DNA of 64,000 nt from Larix kaempferi. Its lineage: Eukaryota > Streptophyta > Pinopsida > Pinales > Pinaceae. The stretch lies in contig BSBM01000764.1 of the NCBI GenBank assembly GCA_027924585.1, positions 4,226,501-4,290,500 on the forward strand, read 5' to 3'. Made by a program: the position numbers and the translations under genes. Under the pieces are notes generated by a model. That model was not told the DNA's origin, ran no database searches, and saw only the letters and a list, made by a program, of their open reading frames with translations. Within the stretch, counting starts at the first letter, position 1; each line of letters opens with the position of its first letter. Of the stretch, positions 20,011-32,582 are shown piece after piece.

Positions 20011-23000
20011 CAATGTGACATTTAAAATCTAAATATATATGTATAAATTCAACATGTACAGTATGAAAGTATGCAAACTTAGATTACTTATGACTTCACC
20101 AATGCAATTTTTTTGCTTTACTTCATAATGTCTACTTGATATGTTACGCACTTGAAGTTTTGCATTTCTATTGTCATCCTCCCAAATTTTTCTTGTTGTG
20201 GTATTGTAATTTGAAGTTGATTTAACCCTAGCATGTATTATTTTGGTGGTTCTCTCCTTCACATAATATAGAGGGTTGTTTTCTACAGAATCCATGTTGT
20301 TTGCTCCAAATTCTTGTGATATGTTGGGTTAGACTATAGTGTTTGACTCTTTTGGAAATACCACCCTTCCAACAATGAGTGTAATGGTTGGTTACTTCAT
20401 TTAAGAATTCAATAATATATTTAAGTCATTTCCTTGTTCTTGTAAACAATAAACTTTACTTGATTTTGGTCTCTAATACCATTATTAGATACAAAATAAC
20501 TTTCCAAATTGAATACTAAACATCCCATTAATATGTACATACATAGAACTTGTGTTACTTGTATACCTAGAAAAGCTTGTTGAAACTCATTGTAAACAAC
20601 AAGTTTCTAAAGAATAGAAAACAATGAGATAAACTAGATTCATATCACTATATGAAGATATGATTATACCTGTAACTTGGGGTATATTATCATATTTAAA
20701 AGATATTGAGAATGCCCTAGAAATAACAACAACATCATCTCTAGGTCCTCAGTTTGAAATGTTTTCTTATCATCTTGAAACATTCAACAATGAGCCTCAT
20801 TTTGGTAGCTTCGCACTTGGCACATGGTTTTTTGACAGTAGTTTGGGTTAGTAGATGGTATTGGATGGTGGTATGGGGTGTTAGTAGGAGCATATTTCCT
20901 ATAAAATGAGAAGCTCCTACTCACTTCATTTTCATTTTTTTCAATGAGGGAAAATCACCCGTAAATATTAAGAGTTTGATCCTTTTGGTGTTTGTGTGAG
21001 TTGTTGTAGTGAAATTATGAGGAATTCAGTGAATGTTTGCATATTGGATGGAGTTATGTGATTATGAAAGGTTATTGGTGGTGATGCAAGTAAGTTTTTT
21101 TTATTATCTTTATGAAAGGTTGAAAGCATTGTTTGGTGCATGTTGTAGTTTTTTTTTGGTAAGATGTTTTCTATTGTCTATGATGAAGATTAAGAAGACT
21201 AAAATAAATTTATCATACAATTCATTAGGAAAAACTACAATTCAAACAAAGTGAATGAAGACTAAAATACAATTCATAAGGAAAAAATGTCACCATACCT
21301 CAAGGATTGATCTTTGCTTGCAATGTAGAATGGTCTTTTGATGTATCCACTAGATGTAAGCAGAGTTAAAGTGTGTCCAAGAATCATGAGAATTCAATCC
21401 AAAGATCCAAATAGAGTCCAATCAATGTGTGTATTCAATCCAAATTGCTAAATAAACTCCAAGAGGTGTGTGAATCCAATCAAAAATGCAAAAGACTATC
21501 GAGCTGTATGTGTTGAAAATACAGATTGCGGAAATTGAGCAAAAAAATGCAAGAGCTTAGTACATTTGGAAATTGTCATGTTTAGCAGGGGCACGCATGC
21601 AGAAAGAGTGCACATGCTCTAGAGGCGTGCATGCGCTACTAACACGTGTGCACCACTGTATAACATTGCTTTGTTCGGTGGGTAACATTTAGTGCATTTA
21701 TTACCCAATAAATCTCTATTTGTCTGTCGATTCCTAGAGCCCCTCCCCCCTAAAGGCCTTTAAGACCTAAACTAAACCATAATCCCCAAATGATTATTTT
21801 CTTAGGTGATTAGGGTTTTTGGGATTTAGGGCTTGTGGGTTAGGGGGTTCAGGTGTTTGGGGTTAACTAGGATTTAAGGGTTAGGGTATATAATTTGGGG
21901 AAAGAATTTATCATCTACGAGTTAGATGCTATTTCACAATGGAAGTATGGTTAGAAGTGAGATAATTAAGAGGAAAAAAAATTATAATTCAAATAAAAAA
22001 AACCTAACCTATGTATGTTCTCTCAGTATAAAACATATCCAAAAACCACTGCATTATATATCCAAGCTATAACAATGTTTTGCTTACACACTACTGAATT
22101 CGTATAAATTCCATACAAGTAAAGGTTATAACAATGATTTTACTATGTGAGAATTGGATAGGATCACAATGAATGGATATTTAATGTGATGTTTATAAAT
22201 ATTCTTTAATTTCTATAAATAAATATATATTTTTTAATAATAATAGGGTTAAGAATATAAAGTAATTAATATTTTTGTATACTCTATAATTAAAATTTGA
22301 AATTTGAAATATTTTTAAAGTAAAAAAAATAGTTTTTTCAATAATAATTTATAATTCTATAATTTAGTCTTTAAATATATGTTTCATTTAGAATAAAATA
22401 TTGTTTATGCAAAGTCCATGGCTACAAAAGGGACAATCTTCACAGGCATGGTGCTATTATGAATAAATCATAATGTGTATACATGTTAGTGATTCAATTC
22501 AACTTTGCTCTCCCACATTTATTATACATCTTGCACATCTATCACACGTGATTCTTGTTTCTTAAATCATAGTGGAGAAAACTAAAAGAGTTCCCTTTTT
22601 TGCAAGAATCCGTATTCTTAATCTTTCTTTAATGAGTGGTACAACTATCATCATCTCATTGTGGACTCATAACTCTACATTTTCCATTCCTATAGGTCAA
22701 TGTTAGAGTTGTGTCCCACATATAATGGTGTCATATGAATGTCTTATTAAGATTTGATTCTGTATTGGCATATGCGTCATCTGATACATATTGAGGAGTT
22801 ATGACCATATCTCTATATATCCAAGAATTTAATAAATGCTCAAGACCAAGGATCAACTAATGTATGACTAGGAATGTATGATGTAAATAAGAATGTATGG
22901 GCAATGTGATTTGATTTTCATGGGGGAAATCCATGTAAAAATTTTGTTGGAGAGGAAATGGGGCCTATAGGAAAGTAAATCCTCTCATTCCATTTGTTAG

Positions 23001-23155
23001 CCTTATAACTCAACTAGTTTCTACCATGTTTCTTAAATAATGCATTAAACTCATTTCAATTATTAACTCAATCATTGAATGCAAGTGAGAGGTTGGTGAG
23101 CAAGTATTTTCATGTAGTTATGGATCCATAGGATTAATATACTCCATAAGAAGAT
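20011..23155. other. AT-rich region without recognised genes
   Basis: Short reading frames exist but none shows a domain. Around 21790-21900 there is a G-rich stretch with degenerate ttagggt/tttaggg words. Around 21590-21650 there are several gcatgc/cacgtg-type palindromic hexamers. Neither is strong enough to call. Confidence 0.5.
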
Positions 23156-23884
23156 TGTGAAAGTTTTGAATGCACATCAATCACATCTCTAGGGTCCGAT
23201 ACATGTGACATACCAAGCTTAGATATAGATCTAGATTCAAAAACAACTTCACTTAGAATATTTCAAGAGATATAAAAAAAATATGAGAAGAAGAATATTG
23301 AGACAAAACTAGAGAAATTCACTCTAGAGATTTATTTCCACTATACATTATTGAGAAAAAACTAATACAATATATAGGTCTCTCAAGGAATTATGACTGG
23401 ATCACGAAATGGTAGGCTTGGATTGGACCAATTCACCCATCAATGATATGAGACCAAGTGTAACTCATAGATTGGTCCATAAAGAGGTTTAATGAACATA
23501 GATGGACCATGAGGAAGGTTAAGCTAGTCAAAATAGTGTGAAAATAATTGTTATGAGGGCGTATGGGTGAGTAGTTGGCTAAGTAGTGGCCATTAATGCA
23601 CAAGTTGACCAAATCCTCAAGAGGGCGCACTCCATCTCCTTAAAACAGGGAAATTCAATAACTCCCACATAAATGCAAGGTAGTGGGGTGCATTGACTCC
23701 TAAAATGATTTAAATGAGTGGATAAGTGGACAAACAAGGCTTCATCGATATATAACTAGTCTAAGTGATCAAATGTGGACAAACAATGGTCCAAGACACT
23801 AAACTAGGCACTAATGAGCCAAATAACACTAGGTAGAACAACATGAACATCCATGGCATAAATATGATAGGAATATTGTTCTAA
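23156..23884 (-). repeat. copia-3 3' LTR (in minus orientation) with polypurine tract
   Basis: In minus orientation the LTR starts beside the polypurine tract (plus-strand cctcccccctt, 23886-23897) and ends ...CTTTCACA at 23156. It aligns throughout with 24764-25294 joined to 31407-31606. A frequent shared landmark is gagggcgcactccatctcc. Confidence 0.85.
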
Positions 23885-24248
23885 ACCTCCCCCCTTAATA
23901 CAAAATGGTAGTGAGAAACAAAATAGGGCCCAAGAAACAAAGGCTTCGTCACCCATTACAACAGTTTTATTTGTCCATGTAAAAAGAGGAAAGAGGCAAA
24001 ACTACATGGGGAAATCCTCCCTCAAGAATGTACATGGAACATAGATGAAAAAAATGTATTCAAAAGGTCTTGTTCTTCACTTGAATGAGCTGAATGAAAA
24101 ACTTCTTGGTGAAATACATTGTGAAGATGTTGTGGATGCCATAATCATGCACCAATATATCAATGTTGTGTAGACAAAAAACATGTTGAGAGGCCCCTTG
24201 GAACTCATCATTTGATGATGGAGGAGAATCATAAGAATGATTTTGCTC

Positions 24249-24718
24249 CTATTTCTTCTCAATGACACATTGTTTGAGATGCAACACTAGGTTCTTGAAC
24301 TTTGATATAAACTCTTCCATGGTTCCAAAATTGCTTGGACTCAATGAGATCAACTCATTCTCCAATAGATGACCTCTCATCTCATCTTGCTTCCCAAATA
24401 ATGACTCAGAAGATTGGTCCAAACTTCATTTGGTGTAGAATCATTTTCAAGGTGTAATAGAAGATTTCGGGAGATAGAGAGACAAATAAAACCATAAGCT
24501 TCATCAATCCTATTGAACCACTTAGTTTTTTTAGCAACAACATTTGGCTCAGGTTCAAGCCCCATTGTGACTCTATAAAGACCCTTACTTCGAAGGTGGA
24601 TGATCATGTGTGCCTCCCATTCGAAGAAATTGAAGGGTGTGAGAATCATGGCTTGATTTTGATCCACACTTTCCTGATGCGCTCTTGGTGATGACAATGA
24701 CCTACAAAAAACACTCAA
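24249..24718 (-). pseudogene. copia-3 gag pseudogene
   Basis: The N-terminal part of a copia Gag reads TPFNFFEWEAHMIIHLRSKG, then RVTMGLEPEPN and RIDEAYGFICLSISRNLLLH. It closely parallels copia-2 Gag (TPFNYFDWKDDMDIILRSKG, VTLGLELEPN, LDEAYGRLCLSISKYLHFH). A frameshift near 24390-24400 moves the reading to another frame, where RGHLLENELISLSP and FISKFKNLVLHLKQ continue to a stop at 24249-24251. No zinc knuckle, protease or pol follows, so the element cannot have been autonomous in this form. Confidence 0.85.
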
Positions 24719-24750
24719 GAAAGAATATGGAAATTGCTTTGAATCATACT

Positions 24751-24763
24751 AGCCCTGATACCA
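24751..24763 (-). other. copia-3 primer-binding site
   Basis: The minus strand reads TGGTATCAGGGCT directly beside the LTR. This matches the initiator tRNA-Met primer site with one substitution (GGG for GAG). Confidence 0.85.
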
Positions 24764-25294
24764 TTTGAAAGTTTGGAATGCACATCAATCACATCTCTAG
24801 GCTTTGATACATGTGATATACCAAGCTTATATATAGATCTATATTCAATAAAAACTTCACTTAGAATATTTCAAGAGATAGCAGAAAAATATGAGAAGAA
24901 GAATATTGAGACAAAACTAGAGAAATTCACTCTAGAGCTTTATTTCCATTATACATTATTGCACAAAAACTAGTACAATATATAAGCCTCTCAAAGAAAT
25001 TTGATTGGCTCACAAAATGGTAGGGTTATATTGGACCAATTCACCCATCAATGACATAAGGCCAAGTGTAAATCATATATTGGGCCATAAAGGAGTTCAA
25101 AGAACATAGATGGACCATGAGGAAGGTTAGGATAGTCAAAATAGTGTGAAAGTTACCATTATGAGGGCGCATGGTTGATTAGTTGGCTAAGTAGTGGCCA
25201 TTAATGCACAAGTTGACCAAATCCTCAAGAGGGCGCACTCCATCTCCTTAAAACAAGGAAATGCAATAAAGCCCACATAAATGCAAGGTAGTGA
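24764..25294 (-). repeat. copia-3 5' LTR, proximal piece
   Basis: This is the part of the upstream (minus-strand 5') LTR left of the copia-2 insertion. It matches 23156-23690 closely. It ends with agtga (25290-25294), the copia-2 target duplication. Confidence 0.85.
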
Positions 25295-26030
25295 TGTTCG
25301 GATATCCACATCATCTTTTTTAGGATCTTGCATGCAATTAGGGTTTGCATGCAAATTCTAGGGTTTGCATGCACTTTGCATGCATCCTAATCACCAAGTT
25401 GATGCCTCCAGCACCTTAGCCACCTTATTCTAGCACCTGAGAGCCACTTACTTTAAATTTTTAGCCCTCCTAGTCAAGAAGGTGCCCACTTCTCACCTAC
25501 TGCCAGAGAAGGGCGCACTTCTTCACCTACCACTGCAGTTCCACTTCAGTTACACTTAGTTAGCTCCGATTCTCCCTGATTTGAGGCTAGTTTCACTCCC
25601 GACTGACTGTTTCACTTCCGTTGGACCTCCAGATTGACTAGATGACTTGTTCTGACTTCAATTAGCCTCCCATGCACCCTCCACTGAGCCCACTTCCCTA
25701 TATCAGTGCTACACACTTCAGTTACACATGTTACACTCAGTTAGACTCAGATTGACACCTGGATGACTGGTTCTTGTGCATTGATGACCACCACTGATTG
25801 ATGATGAGGACTCCTAGTTGGAGTCAAGCTACTCCATTCAGAGATTCGAATGACCTCCTTAGGCAATTCGAATTGCTCAGTCATTGTTACTGTATTGTAT
25901 TGTAATCATTCACCCTTACTGGGATATTGAGCACTGATGCATGTTTTGCACAGTTTTACACCATATTTTCTATGTTCATCTGTTGTGATTGATTTACTTG
26001 TTCATTAGATCTGTTGTGACTAATTTTACA
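25295..26030 (+). repeat. copia-2 5' LTR with RY-motif cluster
   Basis: The LTR runs from TGTTCGGATATCC to TTTTACA and abuts the primer site. About 30-90 bp from its start it holds four TGCATGCA-like words spaced within about 60 bp. These contain the CATGCA core of the plant RY element bound by B3-domain seed regulators. The same cluster is in the 3' LTR, with one motif context mutated. Confidence 0.95.
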
Positions 26031-26042
26031 TGGTATCAGAGC
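26031..26042 (+). other. copia-2 primer-binding site
   Basis: TGGTATCAGAGC follows the LTR without a gap and is the standard initiator tRNA-Met primer site. Confidence 0.95.
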
Positions 26043-26412
26043 CATTGCAGGGACAAGATCTATTTTCTACAGGTGTTTCTACAAGAAGATTTGAGTGAAT
26101 TGCTCAAAAATTGCAAAAATTTTTGGCATGAAAGATCTCAAGGGCATTCGCTCCTGTGCATGCAAAGCTTGAAAATACATCCAATACCACTCCAGAAGCT
26201 TGAGTTTCCACATAATTCCTGGATCTGATACATTGGACCCATTCAACATTGTTTGATATCCAATCCCAGGTGTGATGCAACTCTAAAAGGGTGGATTGTT
26301 CGACCTCATTGTTCTTGGTTTATTGTGATTTGCAGGTTATTGTCTCCATCAATTGCATTCGCTAATCTGCCCTTGCAAGCTTCTCTACATCAGTGTGCAC
26401 TCGCTCCTAGCA

Positions 26413-29400
26413 ATGGAATACTCTTCTTCAAATCCTATCCTCACCCCATTCAATTATTTTGATTGGAAAGATGATATGGATATCATATTACGTTCAAAAG
26501 GTTACTACCTAGTCACTCTTGGTCTTGAATTGGAGCCAAACAACTTGTCAGATAGAACCAAACACTACAACAAGCTTGATGAAGCTTATGGTCGTCTTTG
26601 TCTCTCCATCTCCAAATATCTTCACTTCCATCTCAGCGGATTGAAGACTCCAAAAGCTATATGGGAGCAACTTGAAACACTATTTGGCAAGCAGGATGAG
26701 CTTAGGGATTTTCAATTAGAGAATGAATTGATTGCCCTTAGTCCTGAGAATTTCGAGACCATTAATGAATTCTTCACAAAATTCAAGAACTTGAACTTGC
26801 AGTTGAAGAACAGTGGAGTTATCAAAGAGGATAAACAATTGATCCTCTCCATTCTCAGCAAGATTGGTAAATATTATTCGGTATTTGTCTCTACTTTCAA
26901 TTTCGGTCGGCTAACTACCCCGAATTGGAAGATGCCTACCTTGAATGCCTTCATTGAGTCCGTCACAAAAGAGCATGACAAGTTGATTCAAATGGGGTCC
27001 ATAAGCTCCAAAGATTCAGCCCTATATGTTCAAGGACCCAAGATATCGAATGGTAAAGGAAAGCAAAAGAAGGAGAAGCCCAAATTCGAGCCTCACAAGC
27101 AAAGAGAGAAAGGAAAACAGACGGATGCACCATCCAATTCAAAGTTCAAGCAAAAGGGCAAAGAAGGTAACCAAAAATATAAATGTACTTATTGCAACCG
27201 TGGCTTTCATCCTGAAAGTTCATGTATGAAGAATACTATAGATCAAATGGCCCTCCTTTTGGAAAAGAACAACATAGCTCTTCCTGACGGTGCAAGGAAG
27301 AAGGATAGGAATGATGATCATGAAGGAGGACAAGCACTCATGGCAACTGTTTCGAAGCCCACTACTCTCTTGATAGATTCGGGTGCATCGAATCATATGG
27401 CTACAAATATTGATTCTTTCTCTTCATTCGATCCAAACAGCTCCATCCCCATCCATTTGGGAGATGACTCAAAAATTTCTTCAAAGGGCAAAGGTACGAT
27501 TCATGTAGATCATGGAAGCTTTCAGAATGTTCTCTATGTGCCTTCATTGGCTTCAAATCTTCTTTCTGTGTATTAAATGACACACACTGGTGAACCGAAG
27601 CAAGTTACATTCATCCCTAATACAGTTGAAATTTCTGATATCAAAAGTGGAAGACTTGTTGCAGTCGGAAAGGCAAACCACACTGCAAAATGCTATGAGT
27701 TTTCACACTTTATTCCGCTTGCAAAACCCACTGCTCTTCGCACACATGGTAATGAGGTTAGTAGGATTTGGCATGAAAGATTTGGACATCTTAATTATAA
27801 GTATTTTCTGCTTCTATCAAACAAATTCATGGTAGATGGTCTTCCACAACTCCGTTCCTCGAAGGGAATATGCACTAGTTGCATCATTGGGAAGCACCTC
27901 GAGCACAGATTTGACCGCGGCAAAGATAGTAGAGCTTCTACAGTTTTGGGGCTGATACATTCTAATATCAGTGTTCTGCTGCCCCATACGTCATTAAATG
28001 GTTCAAGGTATTTTTTGACATTTATTAATGATTTTTCCCGCTTTACATGGGTATTCTTTCTCAAAAACAAGTCAAAAGTGCTTGGAAAATTCAAGGATTT
28101 TAAGGCTTCTGTTGAGACCACCACTGAGAGAAAGATCATAGCTCTTAGATATGATAATGGTGGAGAATATATCAAGGCCGAGTTGCTGCAACTTTGTGCC
28201 CAAAGCAGAATTCAGATCCAACATACAGTTACCTGCACACCCCAGCAGAACGGTGTAGCGGAAAGGAAAAATCGGTCACTGAAAGAGATGGCTACATGCA
28301 TGATTGAATCAAAAGGTTTAGCTGCAAATCTTTGGGCTGAAGCAATAAATGTTGTTGCATACATACAGAACCGTGTTCCACATTAATCCATGAAAGGTAT
28401 GACTCCTTTTGAAGCATTCTTTGGTCACAAACCGGATGTGTCAAATTTGAGAGTTTTTGGCTCTACTGCATGGGCTAGAATTTCTTCCAAGAAGAGACAA
28501 GCTTTGGATCCACAAAGTATCGAGTGCATACTGATAGGATATGGGGAAGAATCAAAAGCATATAAACTCATGGATATCATATCTAAAAAGATATTCATAG
28601 AGCGCAGTGTGCAATTTGAAGAACCGCTTCAAGAATTGCAACTAGTCGAGGAAGAGACTGCTGATTCACCGCCTTCACCGGAAGAAGATCCATGCAGCGA
28701 TAATGAAGGTATGAGTTCTGATATTTCTGATATTTTAGCAGCATATGATGATCATGACATATAAGGTTTGGAATCTGACCATTATGATCCTCCTCAGTTA
28801 CCAAAGTGGGCCCAAAACACTCTTCAATCTGCTAGTTCGAACCTTGGAAATCCTGCTGATCCGAGATGAACAAGAGCAGACTTTCAAAGAGCAGGTATGG
28901 CTCTTTCCATTGCTGATCCATTACTTCCTGAGATTTGTTATTTGATGGCTGGTTTAGATCCCACATCATACTATTCTTCCCACCGATATCCAAGATGGAA
29001 AAGTGCCATGGATGAAGAGTACAGTTCTCTTCAAAAGAACAACACATGGGAGCTAGTTTCTCTTCCACTTGGAAGAAAATTAGTGAAGTGTAAATGGGTC
29101 TACCGCACGAAAGTTTCTGATGATGGCTCTATCAGAAAATACAAAGCAAGGTTGGTGGCAAAAGGTTTCTCCCAAGTCCAAGGAGTGGACTACACTGAGA
29201 CCTTTGCACCGGTTGCAAAGATGGATTCCATCTGCCTTGTTTTGGCTATTTCCGCATCCAAGCACTAGGAAGTGCACCACATGGATGTGGAGAGTGCATT
29301 TCTACATGGAGACCTTGCTGAAGAGGTATATATGTAGCAGCCAGAGGGCTACACATCAGATCCATCATTAGTTTGCAGATTGAAGAAATCTTTGTATGGG

Positions 29401-30510
29401 TTAAAACAGGCCCCAAGAGCTTGGTACGCAAAGATGGACTCCTTCCTTCTTTCTCAGAATTTCCAAAGATGCAAATCTGATCCAAATGTGTATCTTCAGT
29501 GAGTTAAAGGTAATTTGTTGGTTATTGTACTTTATGTTGATGATCTTCTCATTACTGGTAGCACTCTTACTTCAATAAACAAGCTAAAAAATGCCTTAAA
29601 TCTAGCTTTTGACATGAGCGATTTGGGCTTGCTGAGTCACTTTTTGGGCTTGGAGATAGCTCAAAATTTTGATGGGAACACTATATCTCAGCAAAAATAT
29701 GCTTTCGACCTGTTATTGAAGTTTAATATGGCTGAATGTAAGGCAGCCCCTTTCCCATTCCTCTCAGGAATCAGTCTTGAGGAGGGAGATTCTACACCAC
29801 TTGCAGATTGCAGTATGTATCGACAGTTGATTGGTTCACTACTTTATTTGACACACTCAAGGCCTGATATTTCATATGTCGTGAGTGCCGTGTCAAGGTA
29901 TGTGCAGCAGCCACATGAGCTTCATTGGCAAGCAGCCAAGCGGATCTTGCAGTATGTGCAAGGTACGAGACAATTTGGCATACATTATGCTGCAGATTCT
30001 GAGCTTGATTTCATTGGTTTTACTGATTCAGATTGGGCAGGTGATAGCATTGATCAGAAGTCCACTTCCGGTTATGTTTTCATGATTGGTCATGGTGCTA
30101 TTTTCTGGTCCAGCAAAAAGCAAACAGCCTTTGCACTTTCTTCAACATAGGCAGAGTATCGAGGGGCAGTCAATTCCTGCATTCAGGCAGTTTGGTTGCA
30201 GGGTATTCTTTCCGAGTTTGGTTTTGGTGGCACTACTTCGACTGTCCTATTTTGTGACAATCAAAGTGCTATCAAGATCTCCACAGATCCAGTTCAGCGG
30301 CAGAGGACCAAACACATTGAGATTCATATGCATTACATTCGACAGTTGGTGCATGATCGCACCATCATTCTGCAATATTGCCCTACTGATGAGCAAATTG
30401 CAGACATCTTCACCAAGAGCTTCACTGAGAAGAAGTTCTCTTACCTCCGTTCACTGTTGGGGGTGAGTTCCATCATGGTGGAGATAGATAGATCCATTAT
30501 TATGCTTTAG
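26413..30510 (+). pseudogene. copia-2 gag-pol polyprotein, one frame with eight stops
   Basis: A single frame of 1,366 codons codes Gag-protease-integrase-RT-RNase H in copia order. Gag starts MEYSSSNPILTPFNYFDW and has a CCHC knuckle CTYCNRGFHPESSC (near 27185). Protease shows LLIDSGASNHMA (27369). The GAG-pre-integrase HHCC (HERFGHLNYKYF, CTSCIIGKH) is followed by the integrase D,D,E residues in INDFSRF, YDNGGEY and GVAERKNRS. RT has KARLVAKGFSQVQGVDY, and YVDD intact at 29532. RNase H has TDSDWAGDSIDQKSTSGY and KHIEIHMHYIRQL. Stops are at 27574, 28384, 28762, 28867, 29266, 29335, 29500 and 30148. No frameshift separates the pieces. A more upstream in-frame ATG (26353) is less likely as the start because the Gag family begins at MEYSS. 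Confidence 0.95.
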
Positions 30511-30656
30511 CTTGAGGGGGGGCTTTCTTCCCACTAGGTTTTCCCTCTTTCCTCACTTAGTGTATTTTCAGCATTTTTTGGATTATTGTATTGGGGTGAC
30601 CTTTGGTCTTAGTTACCAGGGCCCCACATTATTTTTTGCACATCATAGTCTAGCTT

Positions 30657-31401
30657 GAGGGGGGGTGTTCGGATATCCACATCATCTTTTTCAGGATCTT
30701 GCATGCAATTAGGGTTTGCATGCAAATTCTAGGGTTTACATGCACTTTGCATGCATCCCAGTCACCAGGTTGATGCCTTCAGCACCTTAGCCACCTTATT
30801 CTAGCACCCAGGAGCCACTTACTTCAGATTTTTATCCCTCCTAGTTAGGAAGGCACCCACTTCTCACCTACTGCCAGAGAAGTGCACACTTCTTCACCTA
30901 CCACTACGGTTCCACTTCAGTTACACTCAGTTAGCTCCGATTCTCCCTGATTTGAGGCTAGTTTCATTCCCGACTGACTGTTTCACTTCCGTTGGACCTC
31001 CAGATTGACTAGATGACTTTTTTTGACTTCACTTAGCCTCCCATGTTCCCTCCACTGAGCCCACTTCCCTATATCAGTGCTACACACTTCAGTTACACAT
31101 GTTACACTCAGTTAGACTCAGATTGACACCTGGATGACTGGTTCTTGTGCATTGATGACCACCACTGATTGATGATGAGGACTCCTAGTTGGAGTCAAGC
31201 TACTCCATTCAGTGATTCGAATTACCTCCTTAGGCAATTCGAATTGCTCAGTCATTGTTACTATATTGTATTGTAATCATTCACCCTTACTGGGATATTG
31301 AGCACTGATGCATGTTTTGCACAGTTTTACACCATATTTTCTATGTTCATCTGTTGTGATTGATTTACTTGTTCATTAGATCTGTTGTGACTAATTTTAC
31401 C
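30657..31401 (+). repeat. copia-2 polypurine tract and 3' LTR
   Basis: A purine run GAGGGGGGG (30657-30665) precedes the 3' LTR (30666-31401, 736 bp). The last base is C instead of the expected A of the terminal CA. The LTR edge is fixed by the following target duplication agtga. Confidence 0.95.
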
Positions 31402-31406
31402 AGTGA

Positions 31407-31606
31407 GGCACATTGACTCCTGAAATGATGGAAATGAATGGATAAGTGGACAAACAAGGATTCATGGAAATATCACTAGTATAAGTGGTCAAATGTGAAC
31501 AAACTATGGTCCAAGACACTAGACTAGGCACTAATGAGCCAAATAACACTAGGTAGAACAACATGAAGGTCCATGGCATAAATATGATGGGAATATTGTT
31601 CTAACA
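31407..31606 (-). repeat. copia-3 5' LTR, distal piece
   Basis: This is the remainder of the LTR split by copia-2. It matches 23690-23884, with landmarks ggataagtggacaaacaagg and ccaaataacactaggtaga, and ends GTTCTAACA at 31606. Confidence 0.85.
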
Positions 31607-32018
31607 AATATTGTAAGAGTCCTTCATTCTATTGTCATAACTGGTGGTGAAGCAATGTCAGTTATATTTTCATGAATCCTCTCATTTTTTCCATTTGACT
31701 CTATCACTCACTCTCCAAGAAAAATTGTGTGAAAATACAATTGGCTGAGAGAGTGTGTGAATTTAGTTGTCAATTTTGGTTCATTTTATGTTTATTCACC
31801 ATACACATTCATTTCTTAAAATTATAGCCCTAGAAGCTTCTTTTAGGGACTACTAATGCCTATGTTCCTACCCCCTACCATGTCTATGGTGCCATGACCC
31901 AATCCTAGTACTAAAAACCTTTTAATGGATCCCACACCCCTCTCAGAGGCCATACATCCCACCAAAGTCTTGAAGACCTAGATACTGGGTATTGAAAACC
32001 TCTTAGTGGCACCAATAT
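31607..32018. other. Spacer between copia-3 and gypsy remnant, nothing recognised
   Basis: No reading frame or repeat is supported. It could contain unrecognised flank of the minus-strand gypsy. Confidence 0.4.
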
Positions 32019-32555
32019 TGATCTAGTCGGGGCCAGGAAGCACGAGGGGGAGAATAGTTCGACAAAATGAGTCGGCTATGTTATGAAGGAAGCTTAAGAA
32101 ATAGAATTAGCAAAGCAAGAACACACTATGCAAATAAACACAAATGCACACAGACAATATGCAAGAATGTGAACTGATTCTATATTACTTGATGTAAAGA
32201 TCATGACATTTCTCTGTTGTATAATACAGTAGTTTACATGCTTATATAGACTGCTAAGACGCTTGGGTGCCTTCCCATTACGTTCAGTTACAAGAGAAGT
32301 TAGAATGGTTTTGGAAGTTCAATCGTTACAGTCGACTGGAAGACAGAGAGTCAGTTTATCAAATTTTAACAGTTGCAAGTCACAAAACGAGGTTGCATGT
32401 CGACGTCACGTTACTGTGAGGTCACTGAACTTGTCGAAGTTGTGGAAGTTGTCGAATTCATGTCAAAGTCGAAACTTGTCGAAATTGTGTCGATGTCAAT
32501 GACTTGTCGCAGTAGATGTTAGCATTTGACAATAATGCCAACTATGATATATATC
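32019..32555 (-). repeat. 3' LTR of the minus-strand gypsy remnant
   Basis: In minus orientation the sequence after the polypurine tract begins TGATATATATCATAG. A plausible end ...CTAGATCA at 32019 would give a 537-bp LTR with TGAT/ATCA ends. Inside it, on the minus strand, is a TATATAAG box (about 32243). Many tcgac/gtcga words are spread through it. The left boundary is inferred from the ends only. Confidence 0.6.
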
Positions 32556-32582
32556 AGAACTCCTTCCTTAAGAAACAATGGT

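Larger units (their letters stand above)
25295..31401 (+). mobile_element. Ty1/copia retrotransposon copia-2, full length
   Basis: The element is 6,107 bp with two 736-bp LTRs, a tRNA-Met primer site, one continuous gag-pol frame and a polypurine tract. It is flanked by perfect target duplications agtga (25290-25294 and 31402-31406). The LTRs differ at roughly 30 positions by eye, mostly transitions, giving about 96% identity. It inserted into the LTR of copia-3. Eight in-frame stops inactivate it. Confidence 0.97.
23156..31606 (-). mobile_element. Ty1/copia element copia-3, minus strand, interrupted by copia-2
   Basis: Two related LTRs (23156-23884, and 24764-31606 minus the copia-2 insertion) flank only about 0.88 kb of internal sequence. 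In minus orientation the order is LTR, primer-binding site (24751-24763 complement), partial gag, polypurine tract, LTR. Candidate target duplications are aagat (23151-23155) and aatat (31607-31611), 4 of 5 matching. It is therefore a gag-only or internally deleted element. It is older than copia-2, which inserted into its upstream LTR. Confidence 0.85.

Noticed and set aside
20029-20295. Minus-strand 88-codon frame as the N-terminus of the transposase-like pseudogene
   Set aside because: It lies in the right direction, but I could not connect its frame or recognise motifs linking it to the downstream blocks.
21786-21900. Telomere-like ttagggt/tttaggg words
   Set aside because: No two perfect TTTAGGG units are adjacent; the tract is a G-rich degenerate stretch, not a convincing interstitial telomere.
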